Shown one piece after another: positions 8,216 to 16,643 of a stretch of DNA of 64,000 nt. The first letter of the stretch is position 1; each line of letters starts with the position of its first letter. Origin of the DNA: an uncultured Collinsella sp. (GTDB lineage: Bacteria; Actinomycetota; Coriobacteriia; Coriobacteriales; Coriobacteriaceae); NCBI GenBank assembly GCA_900541125.1, contig UQIK01000009.1, forward strand, positions 1 to 64,000, in the 5' to 3' direction. Both the position numbers and the translations under genes were made by a program. The notes under the pieces were generated by a model. That model was not told where the DNA came from and ran no database searches. It saw nothing but the letters and a program-made list of their open reading frames with translations.

Positions 8216-9457
8216 ATGGGACTCTTGAAAGCTGGATTGGGAGCTGCCGGCGGCGTCATGGCCGACCAGTGGAAGGAATTTATCTACTGCGAATCGATGC
8301 CTGCTGACGTCTTGGCCTGCAAGGGCAGCAAACGTACCGGTGGCCGCAGCTCCAACACGCGCGGCGAGGACAACGTCATCTCCAACGGCTCGGTCATCGC
8401 CGTCAACGACGGACAAGGCATGCTCGTGGTGCAAAACGGCAAGATCATCGAAGTCGCGCTGGAGCCCGGTGAGTTCGTCTTCGACACCGGCAGCGAGCCG
8501 AGCGTCTTTAGCGGCAACCTGGGCGATTCCATCAAGGAGACCTTCGCCAATATCGGCAGCCGTTTTACCTTTGGCGGCGATGCAGGCAAGGACCAGCGCG
8601 TCTACTTCATCAACACCAAGGAGATCATCGGCAACAAGTACGGCACCGCCTCGCCCGTGCCCTTCCGCGTGGTCGATAACAACATTGGCCTGGACGTCGA
8701 CATCTCCGTGCGCTGCAACGGCGAGTATTCGTACCGCATCACCAACCCGCTGCTGTTCTACACCAACGTATGCGGCAACGTGACCGATAGCTACACGCGC
8801 GACAAGATCGACAGCCAGCTTAAGTCCGAGCTGCTCACCGCCCTGCAGCCCGCCTTTGCCAAGATCTCGGAGATGGGCATCCGCTACAGCGCCATCCCCG
8901 GCCACACCACCGAGCTCGCCCGCGCGCTCAACGAGGTCCTCTCTGCCGACTGGCGTGACCTGCGCGGCGTCGAGATCGTGAGCTTTGGCGTCAACTCCAT
9001 CGCCGCCTCGCAAGAGGACGAGCAGATGATCAAGGACCTGCAGAAAGCCGCGGTCATGCGCGATCCCACCATGGCGGCAGCCAACATCGCCAGCGCCCAG
9101 AGCGACGCAATGCGCGCGGCAGCCGCCAACCCCAACGGCGCGATGGCAGGCTTTATGGGCATGGGCATGGCAGGTGGCATGGGCGGCATGAACGCCAGCC
9201 AGCTGTTCGCCGCCGGCCAGGCACAGCAGCAGGCCGCTCCGCAGCCGGCTCCGGCTCACGCCCCCGCACCGGCTCCCACCGCCGCACCTGCGGCCGGCGC
9301 ATGGACCTGCAGCTGCGGCGCCACCAACACCGGCAAGTTCTGCTCCGAGTGCGGTAGTCCCGCACCCGCCTCGGCACCGGCCAAGTGGTTCTGCCCCAAC
9401 TGCGGCAGCGAAAACGGCGGCAAGTTCTGCAGCAACTGCGGAACGCCCCGGCCCTAG
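8216..9457 (+). CDS. SPFH-domain protein with C-terminal zinc ribbons (YdjI-like)
   Basis: This 413-aa protein carries an SPFH/band-7-like domain (about residues 20-285), a Met/Gly/Ala-rich linker (~300-355), and two tandem Cys4 ribbons (CSCGATNTGKFCSECG and CPNCGSENGGKFCSNCG, ~363-410). SPFH proteins oligomerise on membranes and organise microdomains. There is no predicted transmembrane helix, so attachment may be through partners such as the preceding membrane zinc-ribbon protein. The ATG follows GAAAGGAAGATCACC. The family has been called virion core protein-like in some annotations; that name is not supported functionally. Confidence 0.85.
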   Translation: MGLLKAGLGAAGGVMADQWKEFIYCESMPADVLACKGSKRTGGRSSNTRGEDNVISNGSVIAVNDGQGMLVVQNGKIIEVALEPGEFVFDTGSEPSVFSGNLGDSIKETFANIGSRFTFGGDAGKDQRVYFINTKEIIGNKYGTASPVPFRVVDNNIGLDVDISVRCNGEYSYRITNPLLFYTNVCGNVTDSYTRDKIDSQLKSELLTALQPAFAKISEMGIRYSAIPGHTTELARALNEVLSADWRDLRGVEIVSFGVNSIAASQEDEQMIKDLQKAAVMRDPTMAAANIASAQSDAMRAAAANPNGAMAGFMGMGMAGGMGGMNASQLFAAGQAQQQAAPQPAPAHAPAPAPTAAPAAGAWTCSCGATNTGKFCSECGSPAPASAPAKWFCPNCGSENGGKFCSNCGTPRP

Positions 9458-9476
9458 CCCCTCTATCTGGTAATTG

Positions 9477-9498
9477 GCGGGGGATCCGCCACCCCCGC
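9477..9498 (+). terminator. Weak hairpin after the SPFH gene
   Basis: GCGGGGG (9477-9483) pairs with CCCCCGC (9492-9498) and is followed by ATTTGCTTCT. The T content is too low for a strong intrinsic terminator; partial read-through into the lipoprotein gene is likely. Confidence 0.4.
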
Positions 9499-9537
9499 AT
9501 TTGCTTCTATGGGTTTCGTTCGATAAAGGAGGACACC

Positions 9538-10380
9538 ATGAAGACAACGTTCAAAAAATCCGTACTCGCATTCCTGACATGCGTCCTGGCGCTCGCCTTT
9601 GCCCTGACGGGCTGCAGCGGCGGCGGCAAAGACCCCAAGGCCAACTTCGTCGGCAGCTGGGAACTCTCGGGTGGAACCTTGGACGGCGAAGAGCTCACCG
9701 ATGAGTACATGGATATGCTCAAGGAGTGGGGCCTCAACTGTATCCTGATCCTCGACGAAGACGGCACGGGCGTCCTCGACATGTTCCTTGAGGTCGCCGA
9801 CCTGAAATGGGAGGCCAAGGACGCCACCACCGTAACGATTACCGCCGAAGATGAGTCGCACGACCTGAAGCTCAAGGACGACAAGCTCGTCCTCGAGGTG
9901 GAAGGCGACAAGCTTATCTTTACGAAGTCCGACAAGGATCTGTCCGGTACGGTGAAGAAGGATCGCGAGAACGCCGAGAAGGAAGAGGAAATCGATGAGG
10001 CCGTCGAAGACGACGATGTCCAGAGTGCCGAAATCTCCCCCGCCGTCACCGTCGCCGATGACGACCTGTGCACCATCACCATCACCGAGAAGTTCAAGGA
10101 CGACTGGGGCGACATCGGCTTTGTCGTCAACATCACCAACAAGAGCGACAAGGACCTGACCTTCTACGCCCCCACCGGCAAGACCAACGTCAACGGCACC
10201 ATGAAGGAAGCCTGGTTCTCGGCTCACCTGATGCCCGGCACCAACGCCACCGAAGAGTTCACCTTCTCGAACGGCACACTCGATAGCCTTGACGACCTCG
10301 TCAACACGACCATCGGCATCGATGCCTACCTGACCGATTCCTACGAGGACGTCGCCTCCTACAGCGCAACCATCGCGTAA
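9538..10380 (+). CDS. Lipoprotein of unknown function
   Basis: This 280-aa secreted lipoprotein has a basic start (MKTTFKKS), a hydrophobic core and the lipobox LTGC at about residues 21-24. An acidic Lys/Glu/Asp-rich linker (~120-160) separates two beta-rich halves; the first resembles a lipocalin-like GSWELSGG domain, the second a DUF5067/DUF4352-type immunoglobulin-like domain with FVVNITNKSDKDL. A longer frame from 9385 is open but overlaps the SPFH gene; the ATG at 9538 has AAAGGAGG. No ligand can be named. Confidence 0.8.
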   Translation: MKTTFKKSVLAFLTCVLALAFALTGCSGGGKDPKANFVGSWELSGGTLDGEELTDEYMDMLKEWGLNCILILDEDGTGVLDMFLEVADLKWEAKDATTVTITAEDESHDLKLKDDKLVLEVEGDKLIFTKSDKDLSGTVKKDRENAEKEEEIDEAVEDDDVQSAEISPAVTVADDDLCTITITEKFKDDWGDIGFVVNITNKSDKDLTFYAPTGKTNVNGTMKEAWFSAHLMPGTNATEEFTFSNGTLDSLDDLVNTTIGIDAYLTDSYEDVASYSATIA

Positions 10381-10428
10381 CGGCAGACACCGACCGCCGC
10401 GGATTGGCGGACACATCCGCGCACACCA

Positions 10429-10470
10429 GGCGGGGCCGCAGAAGTTGATCCTGCGGCCCCGCCGCTTTAT
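10429..10470 (+). terminator. Rho-independent-like terminator
   Basis: GGCGGGGCCGCAG (10429-10441) and its exact complement (10451-10463) are followed by GCTTTATG. It lies between convergent genes. Confidence 0.65.
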
Positions 10471-10488
10471 GCCGATGCGTAACGAGCG

Positions 10489-11109
10489 CTAGCGCTCCAT
10501 GTTGGGAACGATGCTGCCCTCCGTTACTGCGCGCACGGCCAAGCGCATGATGTTGTCGTAGCCGGTCTTGTTGAGAATCTCCGAGATGCGGCGTTTGATG
10601 GTGCCCTCGCTCATAAACAGCTCGGCCGCGATCTCGCGGCGGCTTTTACCCTCGCAGGCAAGGCGCAAGATCGACAGCTCGACATCGTCGAGGGCCGCCG
10701 TGCCCGAGAAGATGCTCTCGGGCGGCTTGGGAAACGTGCAATAGCCCGCCAGCGTGGAGCGCATCACGGCGAATAGCTCGTCGATACCGACGTTCTTGTA
10801 CACAAAGCTGTCGACGCCCGCCTCGCGCGCCTGGTCCACAAAGGTGATTTCGGGCATACCCGTCATGATAATGACGCGGCACTCGGGCAGTTGTTCTTTG
10901 ATGCGCGCCGCCGCCACGATGCCGTTGGAATCATGCTCGGTACATACGTCCATCAGTATCATGTCCGGGCGCTCCTTGAGCGCGACACCCAAGGCCTCGG
11001 AGGCATCGGCAATGGCGGAAACAACGGTCATATCGGGCTGGTCGCCAACGGAGCGCGCCAGGCTCTCGCGCAGGATGGCCTGGTCTTCGACTATAAGGAC
11101 GCGGATCAT
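10489..11109 (-). CDS. NarL/LuxR-type response regulator
   Basis: This 206-aa protein has a receiver domain with phospho-acceptor Asp at about residue 54 (ILMDVCTEHDS), conserved Thr (MTG) and Lys (VYKN), and a C-terminal LuxR helix-turn-helix (LSILRLACEGKSRREIAAEL onward). Its start overlaps the end of the histidine kinase by four bases (ATGA), so the two are translationally coupled and surely partners. Targets are unknown. Confidence 0.9.
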   Translation of the reverse strand: MIRVLIVEDQAILRESLARSVGDQPDMTVVSAIADASEALGVALKERPDMILMDVCTEHDSNGIVAAARIKEQLPECRVIIMTGMPEITFVDQAREAGVDSFVYKNVGIDELFAVMRSTLAGYCTFPKPPESIFSGTAALDDVELSILRLACEGKSRREIAAELFMSEGTIKRRISEILNKTGYDNIMRLAVRAVTEGSIVPNMER

Positions 11110-12605
11110 GAACTTCTCCTTTGGACCGTGGCGTTGGAGGCGAGCGGGATGGACACCGTAAGCGTGAAGGGCGGGGCGGTGTGGACTTCCAGGCTGCCGC
11201 CCGGATTCTGTGCGACATGCCTCATACCAGGGATACCCGTTCCCTCGCGATACGATACGGGTGCAGGCGCGCCGTCGTTAGAAACGGTCATCCGCGCAAC
11301 AGCGCCGTCTTCCGACGTCTCCTGCCACAGACGCACGTGGACCCGATGCGCCTGCGCATGCTTGGTGGCATTGGTCGAGGCCTCGCGGATAATCTGCAGA
11401 AAGGCTGCGGCGATGCGCGCGTCGCTTGGCAGCTCGCCCTCCACATCGATCTGCACGCTCACCAGGCCAAAGGCATGGACGATATCGCCCAGTTGCTCTG
11501 CCGGTTCGGTGTCGCCCCCGCTGCGCAGATCGGCAGCGATTGAGCGCAGCAGCGGGTCGATCTGCTCGAGTGACTCGTCATCCAGGCGCCCCTCCTCCAG
11601 ATAACGATGGAGGATGGACAGGCGCTGCCCGATCACGTCGTGCACGCGAGCGCGCATACGCAGATAGGCCGCATTGTCAGCAACTTTTTTGACTTCTTCG
11701 ATCTGGGCTTGGAGCTCTTGGCCCGCAAGCTCAAGTAGGTGGTTTGCTTGCGCCAAGCGGTCGTAGGCGTGTGCGTATTCCGTCACGTCCAGTCCGATAA
11801 TGCGCTCAAAGAGGCGGCCCGAAACCATAACCTCGTCGTGCACAAATAGGCGAATCTCGGCGGGAGAAATCTCGATCACCGCGCGAGCATCACCAAAACG
11901 ATCCAAGTTAATCCGCACACGGTTCCTACTGCCTTCGGGCATTTGCATGCTGAGTTTGCGCAGGTCGTTCCATGTGCCGCTCATGTCACCTAGATCGGTG
12001 GGCATATGAAGTTCCACCAGGTTTTTGCGCATGCAGCGGTTCATGAGCAGCGGACGGCCCCTCGGGTCCAGATACAGGATGCCCACGGGAATCACGTTGA
12101 TGGTCTCGATCGTCGAGAACGCGGTGATATCCTCCTGGCGGTTACGGACGTCCATCAAGAGCGCCGCGATGGACCGGAACAGAAAGAACGCTCCCTCTGC
12201 GATAAGGACAACGGTCCACGCCGAGCCCATGGCAAAAACCACCGGCGGTGTAACGGCGACAACAAGCAGCAGCTCGACCAGCATGACGGGGCGATGATAG
12301 CGCACCATAAGCACCACGCCATAGGCAAAGATCGCGGCATTGAGCCACAGCACTCCGCCCATTGCCCTGGCGCAAACGTCAAGCGGCGCCACCAGATACG
12401 AGCCAGACGACGCGAACAGGATAAGCGCCGAAACCACCAGGTGAAGCACGAGGCTCGCCTCGTAGGCGCAAATCACCTTACGGTTATAGGACGAGCGGCG
12501 CGATGAAATGAGCGGGACGTGGATCGTCTGCAGACACGCAGCCAGGGCAAAGACAACATCGAGCGCAACGATTTGGGGAAGGATGAGCGAAATCTGCATC
12601 GTCAC
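11106..12605 (-). CDS. Membrane histidine kinase (HisKA_3 type)
   Basis: This 499-aa sensor has about six N-terminal transmembrane segments (residues 5-150), a PAS-like region (~165-270), a coiled-coil (~280-310) and a NarX/DesK-type kinase core. The phospho-accepting His is about residue 322 in RARVHDVIGQRLS; the N-box (REASTNATKHAQAH) and the G-box (GTGIPGMRHVA) are intact. It overlaps both its neighbours by four bases, so it is in one operon with the response regulator and with the degenerate sensor upstream. Confidence 0.88.
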   Translation of the reverse strand: MTMQISLILPQIVALDVVFALAACLQTIHVPLISSRRSSYNRKVICAYEASLVLHLVVSALILFASSGSYLVAPLDVCARAMGGVLWLNAAIFAYGVVLMVRYHRPVMLVELLLVVAVTPPVVFAMGSAWTVVLIAEGAFFLFRSIAALLMDVRNRQEDITAFSTIETINVIPVGILYLDPRGRPLLMNRCMRKNLVELHMPTDLGDMSGTWNDLRKLSMQMPEGSRNRVRINLDRFGDARAVIEISPAEIRLFVHDEVMVSGRLFERIIGLDVTEYAHAYDRLAQANHLLELAGQELQAQIEEVKKVADNAAYLRMRARVHDVIGQRLSILHRYLEEGRLDDESLEQIDPLLRSIAADLRSGGDTEPAEQLGDIVHAFGLVSVQIDVEGELPSDARIAAAFLQIIREASTNATKHAQAHRVHVRLWQETSEDGAVARMTVSNDGAPAPVSYREGTGIPGMRHVAQNPGGSLEVHTAPPFTLTVSIPLASNATVQRRSS

Positions 12606-14401
12606 TCACCCGCCCTCGGCATCAAGACGATCATGCGCAGCTGGCCGGGCTCGCCCTCAAGGCGGTATGCCACGTTGCGCCCTTGCAGAGCGCTTTCGAG
12701 CTCTTGCGCAGCGGGCGTCTGCGAAAGATCTGCATCATCGTTGGAAAAAAGCGTGGCGCGCAGCTCGACACTGCATCGGTCATGGTCGCCCAAGTGATAC
12801 ATAAGCGCCGGATGGTCGGTGGTGTAGGCAAAAAACGCAAAGTCATACACGCAGTCGTACAGGGCGCTTACCGTACTGGCGTGCATCGGGCGCCGTATGG
12901 CGATAATCGAGGCGCAATCGATATCGATGGTGCGCAGGTCGCTTGCGAGCTCGTTGGCAATGAGCTGAATGCGGTCGCGATCAAAACCGCTCTCCCCGTA
13001 CTGTGCCAACGTGAGCGACCCCTTGCGCTTGCAATAGGCGACGAGCATCTTGGCGCGCTGCAGCATGCGGTAACGCTCGTGCGAAGACGCCTCGTCGGTC
13101 AACGGCGGCAGCGAGCTCAGCAAGTCGTACATCCCTTTGAGCGCGCGAGCAAGCGCCTGGTCCACGTCTTGGACCAGCAAGGTCTCGGCCTCTTGATCTG
13201 CCAAATGCGTCTTAAGGTCGTAGTCGGCGGCGAGCAGCTCGTTTTGACGCTGCAGCTCCATGCGACGATGTGCCAGTTCACGGTTAAGCTCGTTGAGATC
13301 CGACACGTCTTGGGCAAGCAGGGCCGATCCGCCCAGCAGTGGAAAGGCACGGTACATCACATCGGGATCGGACGCCACGGCAAAGGCATGGGCGCGGCCG
13401 TGCGCCTGGGCCCGCAACTCCTCGCGCACGCCTACCGGCATTGGCTTTGACACTGGCGTGACATAGACTTCCTGCAGGTCGCGCGTTAGAACTTTGAGGT
13501 CAAGCGGCAAGGTGTCGAAAATGCCGGCAATGTCGTGATATGACGGAATGACACCGCAATCGAGACAGATTTCCATCGCCACCACGCACAGAACGCAATA
13601 GACGAGCGAAAAGTTGAGCTTCCATGCCCAGGGCACGCGCAACGCATACGAGATGGCAAAGAATGCGCCACCCAGCAGTACGAGCGCCGCCGTACCCGAG
13701 AAACGCTGGATGCGAAAGGACGAGGACCGACCAACCAGGATAAAAAAGGTCACGAAGTTAAAGGCCGTCCACACTAAGACGGCGAAATAACCCCAGCCGT
13801 ACGTGTAATCGTTGCTCCAGGTGTCGCTTGTACGGTCAAAGTGGAAGACCTGCTGGTGAAAATCGTTGGTGAGCACAAATCCGATAAGCAGGATGGCCAC
13901 AATCCACAGCGCAGCGCAGTAGCGGCGACCCAGGCGGTGTTGCTCCAGACCCGCAAGGCGCAAACCACACAACTGGTAGAGCAGCGGAATGAGCGTCATG
14001 GGCACGTAGTACAGGTACCACAGCACGGTGGCATAGAACGGCGTGAACGACTTGTACTTGAGAATGACTTCGATCATCCACAGGGCGCAGATGGTGGCGA
14101 TGGCAACAAGGCGGCGGCGCAGCACATAGTCCAAACAGCGCAGATAGACCGATACGCCCCAAATTGAAAATACAATTGCGGCGACAAGCAGCGGGAGAGA
14201 GCTCGAATGGACGAGCGCATCCACGACCTCTTCGGACACCTCGCTATAGGCGGGCGCGGCGTTAGAAAGTTTGGGGTCGAAGGCGAACAGTGCCGGCAAG
14301 ACTGCCAAAAGCATGAGGAACAGCGCAGTGATGACACCGGCGATAGCAAAGACGCGGTGGCGGTACATCCGATGTGTTATGCCAACAAGGAATCGCGGCA
14401 T
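12602..14401 (-). CDS. Membrane sensor with degenerate kinase-like C-terminus
   Basis: This protein of about 599 aa has eight or so hydrophobic segments in the first ~300 residues (a HisKA_7TM-like layout), a PAS-like region and a coiled-coil, then a C-terminal domain that aligns in position with a kinase/ATPase core. I see no phospho-accepting His in an H-box, no Asn N-box and no glycine boxes. It heads the operon and overlaps the intact kinase by four bases. It probably senses a signal and modulates that kinase. The start is uncertain: ATG at 14401 has GCAGG nine bases upstream; ATG at 14485 and TTG at 14566 are in frame. Confidence 0.7.
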   Translation of the reverse strand: MPRFLVGITHRMYRHRVFAIAGVITALFLMLLAVLPALFAFDPKLSNAAPAYSEVSEEVVDALVHSSSLPLLVAAIVFSIWGVSVYLRCLDYVLRRRLVAIATICALWMIEVILKYKSFTPFYATVLWYLYYVPMTLIPLLYQLCGLRLAGLEQHRLGRRYCAALWIVAILLIGFVLTNDFHQQVFHFDRTSDTWSNDYTYGWGYFAVLVWTAFNFVTFFILVGRSSSFRIQRFSGTAALVLLGGAFFAISYALRVPWAWKLNFSLVYCVLCVVAMEICLDCGVIPSYHDIAGIFDTLPLDLKVLTRDLQEVYVTPVSKPMPVGVREELRAQAHGRAHAFAVASDPDVMYRAFPLLGGSALLAQDVSDLNELNRELAHRRMELQRQNELLAADYDLKTHLADQEAETLLVQDVDQALARALKGMYDLLSSLPPLTDEASSHERYRMLQRAKMLVAYCKRKGSLTLAQYGESGFDRDRIQLIANELASDLRTIDIDCASIIAIRRPMHASTVSALYDCVYDFAFFAYTTDHPALMYHLGDHDRCSVELRATLFSNDDADLSQTPAAQELESALQGRNVAYRLEGEPGQLRMIVLMPRAGE

Positions 14402-14643
14402 GGCGAAGAGCCTGCCACCCCTGGGATCCGCCACGGGGGCGGATCGGGCGGCCGCGTGGCCGATATGTCGCTCGCGGGTACCCATAGTGCTTTTAGTGTA
14501 CCGACAGATGGGTCGAAAAAGCGGGCCGCATGTCCCAAAATCCGCAGACGGCAAGGTGCCCGGCAAGCATTAACTGCTCGCCGGGCGCCTTGGTTAGGAC
14601 GTTATAAAGCAGGACTTCCGAAACGCGGCGGTCAGGTCAGCCT

Positions 14644-14752
14644 CCTAAGGGCCTGAGGTGCTCAAGATTGGGAGCGACAAGCCCGACGAAGCGTACTTTA
14701 GGTACGCGAGGAGGGTTGGAGCCCCAAGGTTGAGTGCCTCAGTGCCCTTAGG
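14644..14752. repeat. 109-bp nested palindrome overlapping the GH1 stop codon
   Basis: The outer arms (14644-14672 and 14723-14752) pair over about 25 of 29 positions; inside are CAAGCCC/GGGTTG and GCGTAC/GTACGC stems around a TTTAG loop. The outer right arm contains the stop codon of the phospho-beta-glucosidase. No T-run follows on the minus strand. It may be a structured 3' UTR or a REP-like element. Confidence 0.65.
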
Positions 14753-16178
14753 CCAGGTCTTCGCCGTTGGTGGCGATCACCTTCTTGTACCAGTCAAAGC
14801 TCTTCTTTTTGGAGCGCTTGAGGGTGCCGTTGCCGGCGTCGTCGCGGTCCACATAGATAAAGCCGTAGCGCTTGGACATCTCGCCCGTGCCGGCCGAGAC
14901 CAGGTCGATCGGGCCCCAGGTGGTGTAGCCCAGCAGGTCAACGCCGTCCTCGGTCACCGCATCGCGCATCGCGGCGATATGCTGGCGCAGGTAGTCGATA
15001 CGGTAGTCGTCGTTGATGGAACCATCCTCTTCGACAACATCCTTGGCGCCCAGACCGTTCTCAACCACAAACAGCGGCTTCTGATAACGATCGTACAGGT
15101 CGTTGAGCGTAATGCGGAAGCCCAGCGGATCGATGGCCCAGCCCCACTGGCTCTCCTGAAAGTAGGGGTTCTTGGCGCCGGCGAAGGCGTTACCCTGGGT
15201 GCGCTCGACATCGGGGTTATCGGCACCGGCAGAGCAACGGGTGCTGTAGTAACTAAAGCTGATGAAGTCGACGGTGTTAGCGGCCAGGATCTCGCGGTCC
15301 TCGTCCGTCATGCCCATATCGATGCCCAGGCGCTCGAGCTTCTTGACGGCATAGGCCGGGTAGTAGCCACGGCTCTGGACGTCGACGAAGAAATAGTTGC
15401 TCTGGTTGTCAATCTGCGCCTGGCGCACATCGCCCGGACGGCAGCTGTAGGGATAGTAGCTACCTGCGGCAAGCATGCAGCCGATCTTGATCTCGGGGTC
15501 GATCTCGTGAGCGATCTTGGTTGCCCAAGCGCTGGCGACGAGCTCGTTGTGGGCGGCCAGGTACTCGACGGCCTCCTTGTTCTCGCCCTCCTCAAAGACC
15601 AGACCGGCACCCATAAACGGCAGGTGCAAGATCATATTGATCTCGTTAAAGGTGAGCCAGTACTTCACCAGACCCTTGTAGCGAGTGAAGATCGTGGTCG
15701 CGAGGTTCTTGTAGAAGTCGATGAGCTTGCGGTTGCGCCAGCCGCCATACTCCTTGATGAGGTGAATCGGGCAGTCGAAGTGCGTGATGGTCACGAGCGG
15801 CTCGATGCCGTGCGCCTGACACTCGCGGAACACGTCCTCGTAGAAGGCCAGGCCAGCCTCGTTGGTCTCGGTCTCGTCGCCGTTGGGGAAGATGCGGGTC
15901 CAAGCCAGGCTCATACGGAAGGTCTTAAAGCCCATCTCGGCAAAGAGGGCGATGTCCTCCTTGTAGTGGTGATAGAAATCGATGCCGGTCTGCGCGGGAT
16001 AGTAATAGCCGTCCTCGAAGTCGAGCATCTTGCGCTGGCCGGAGACCACCGCATAGCGCTCGGGGCCGTGCGGAGCCACGTCCACGTTGGCCAGGCCGCG
16101 GCCGTCCACGTTGTAGGCGCCCTCGCACTGGTTGGCAGCCGTTGCGCCGCCCCACAGGAAGTCATTACGGAAAGCCAT
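14748..16178 (-). CDS. 6-phospho-beta-glucosidase (GH1)
   Basis: This 476-aa cytosolic enzyme hydrolyses phosphorylated beta-glucosides brought in by PTS. The GH1 acid/base motif is TFNEI (WLTFNEINM) and the nucleophile motif is VVENGLG; FLWGGATAANQCEG is the classic GH1 N-terminus. The Ser/Lys-rich phosphate-pocket stretch near the C-terminus (KRYGFIYVD...KRSKKKSFDWYKKVI) supports the 6-phospho subtype. The open frame extends to 16340, but the ATG at 16178 has GAAAGGA and matches family starts. No PTS gene is adjacent. Confidence 0.92.
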   Translation of the reverse strand: MAFRNDFLWGGATAANQCEGAYNVDGRGLANVDVAPHGPERYAVVSGQRKMLDFEDGYYYPAQTGIDFYHHYKEDIALFAEMGFKTFRMSLAWTRIFPNGDETETNEAGLAFYEDVFRECQAHGIEPLVTITHFDCPIHLIKEYGGWRNRKLIDFYKNLATTIFTRYKGLVKYWLTFNEINMILHLPFMGAGLVFEEGENKEAVEYLAAHNELVASAWATKIAHEIDPEIKIGCMLAAGSYYPYSCRPGDVRQAQIDNQSNYFFVDVQSRGYYPAYAVKKLERLGIDMGMTDEDREILAANTVDFISFSYYSTRCSAGADNPDVERTQGNAFAGAKNPYFQESQWGWAIDPLGFRITLNDLYDRYQKPLFVVENGLGAKDVVEEDGSINDDYRIDYLRQHIAAMRDAVTEDGVDLLGYTTWGPIDLVSAGTGEMSKRYGFIYVDRDDAGNGTLKRSKKKSFDWYKKVIATNGEDLA

Positions 16179-16334
16179 GCATCGATCCTTTCGCACGCTG
16201 CTTGTCGTGGTTTCAGTATCCCCGCAAATAGGGCCTCGCCCAACGACAGCGACGCAGGCCGACACTTCTTTTCGCACACGGCGGCCCGGCAGCCGCCCCC
16301 GTCTGACACTTTCTGATACCGCTGCCCCAAACCA

Positions 16335-16361
16335 CCACAAAGGGGACAGGCACCTTTGTGG
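16335..16361 (+). repeat. REP-like hairpin, CCACAAAGG stem
   Basis: CCACAAAGG and CCTTTGTGG enclose GGACAGGCA. It is identical to 17758-17784, and its stem is shared with the mgtA leader hairpin at 1089. Confidence 0.85.
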
Positions 16362-16379
16362 CGGCTTGGGCCCGGTTTG

Positions 16380-16434
16380 TCTCGATCTGTAACAGGTAGG
16401 TCGCCAAAACCGGGCCTGGTGTTACAGATCGAGA
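16380..16434. repeat. TCTCGATCTGTAACA palindrome, copy 1
   Basis: TCTCGATCTGTAACA and its exact complement TGTTACAGATCGAGA flank a 25-base centre. Confidence 0.85.
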
Positions 16435-16459
16435 TTGTTCGGTCTGTCCCCTACGGTTT

Positions 16460-16516
16460 GTCTAAATCTGTAACAAGTAGAGACGATTTAGCCCGCTAGA
16501 TGTTACAGATCGAGAC
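16460..16516. repeat. TCTCGATCTGTAACA palindrome, copy 2
   Basis: The left arm reads GTCTAAATCTGTAACA (two changes), the right arm TGTTACAGATCGAGAC. The 25-base centre matches copy 3 closely. Confidence 0.8.
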
Positions 16517-16643
16517 AGAAGATTCTAGTCGCAGGTGATGTCGAGGTTTTGCCGACGAGGCCTACGTAACCGCCTTCGCTCAGCAATTCATTTGACTGAA
16601 TAGGAAAGAAAGGAAAAAATAGGGAAAAAAGGAAAGGAGACTT

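Larger units (their letters stand above)
16332..16576 (+). repeat. Left copy of long direct repeat flanking the AAA ATPase
   Basis: It matches 17755-17918 almost base for base. The left copy carries an extra ~80-bp insert inside (one more TCTCGATC palindrome half-pair plus spacer), after which the match resumes through ...AGATTCTAGTCGCAGG and into the DUF4867 3' end. The gene-derived part has lost one base (TTCTTGCC to TTTTGCC) and several substitutions, so the left copy is the decayed one. Confidence 0.85.
16179..16643. other. Repeat-rich intergenic region upstream of the AAA ATPase
   Basis: From left to right: the glucosidase upstream region, a GGGGACAGGCA hairpin (16335-16361), two TCTCGATCTGTAACA palindromes, a 52-bp degraded copy of the DUF4867 3' end (16525-16576), then an A-rich leader (about 16600-16640) with AAGGAG before the ATPase gene. 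No separate coding frame is supported. Confidence 0.8.

Noticed and set aside
9385..9537. N-terminal extension of the lipoprotein frame
   Set aside because: It overlaps the SPFH gene and is Arg/Gln-rich; the ATG at 9538 has AAAGGAGG and begins a proper lipoprotein signal.
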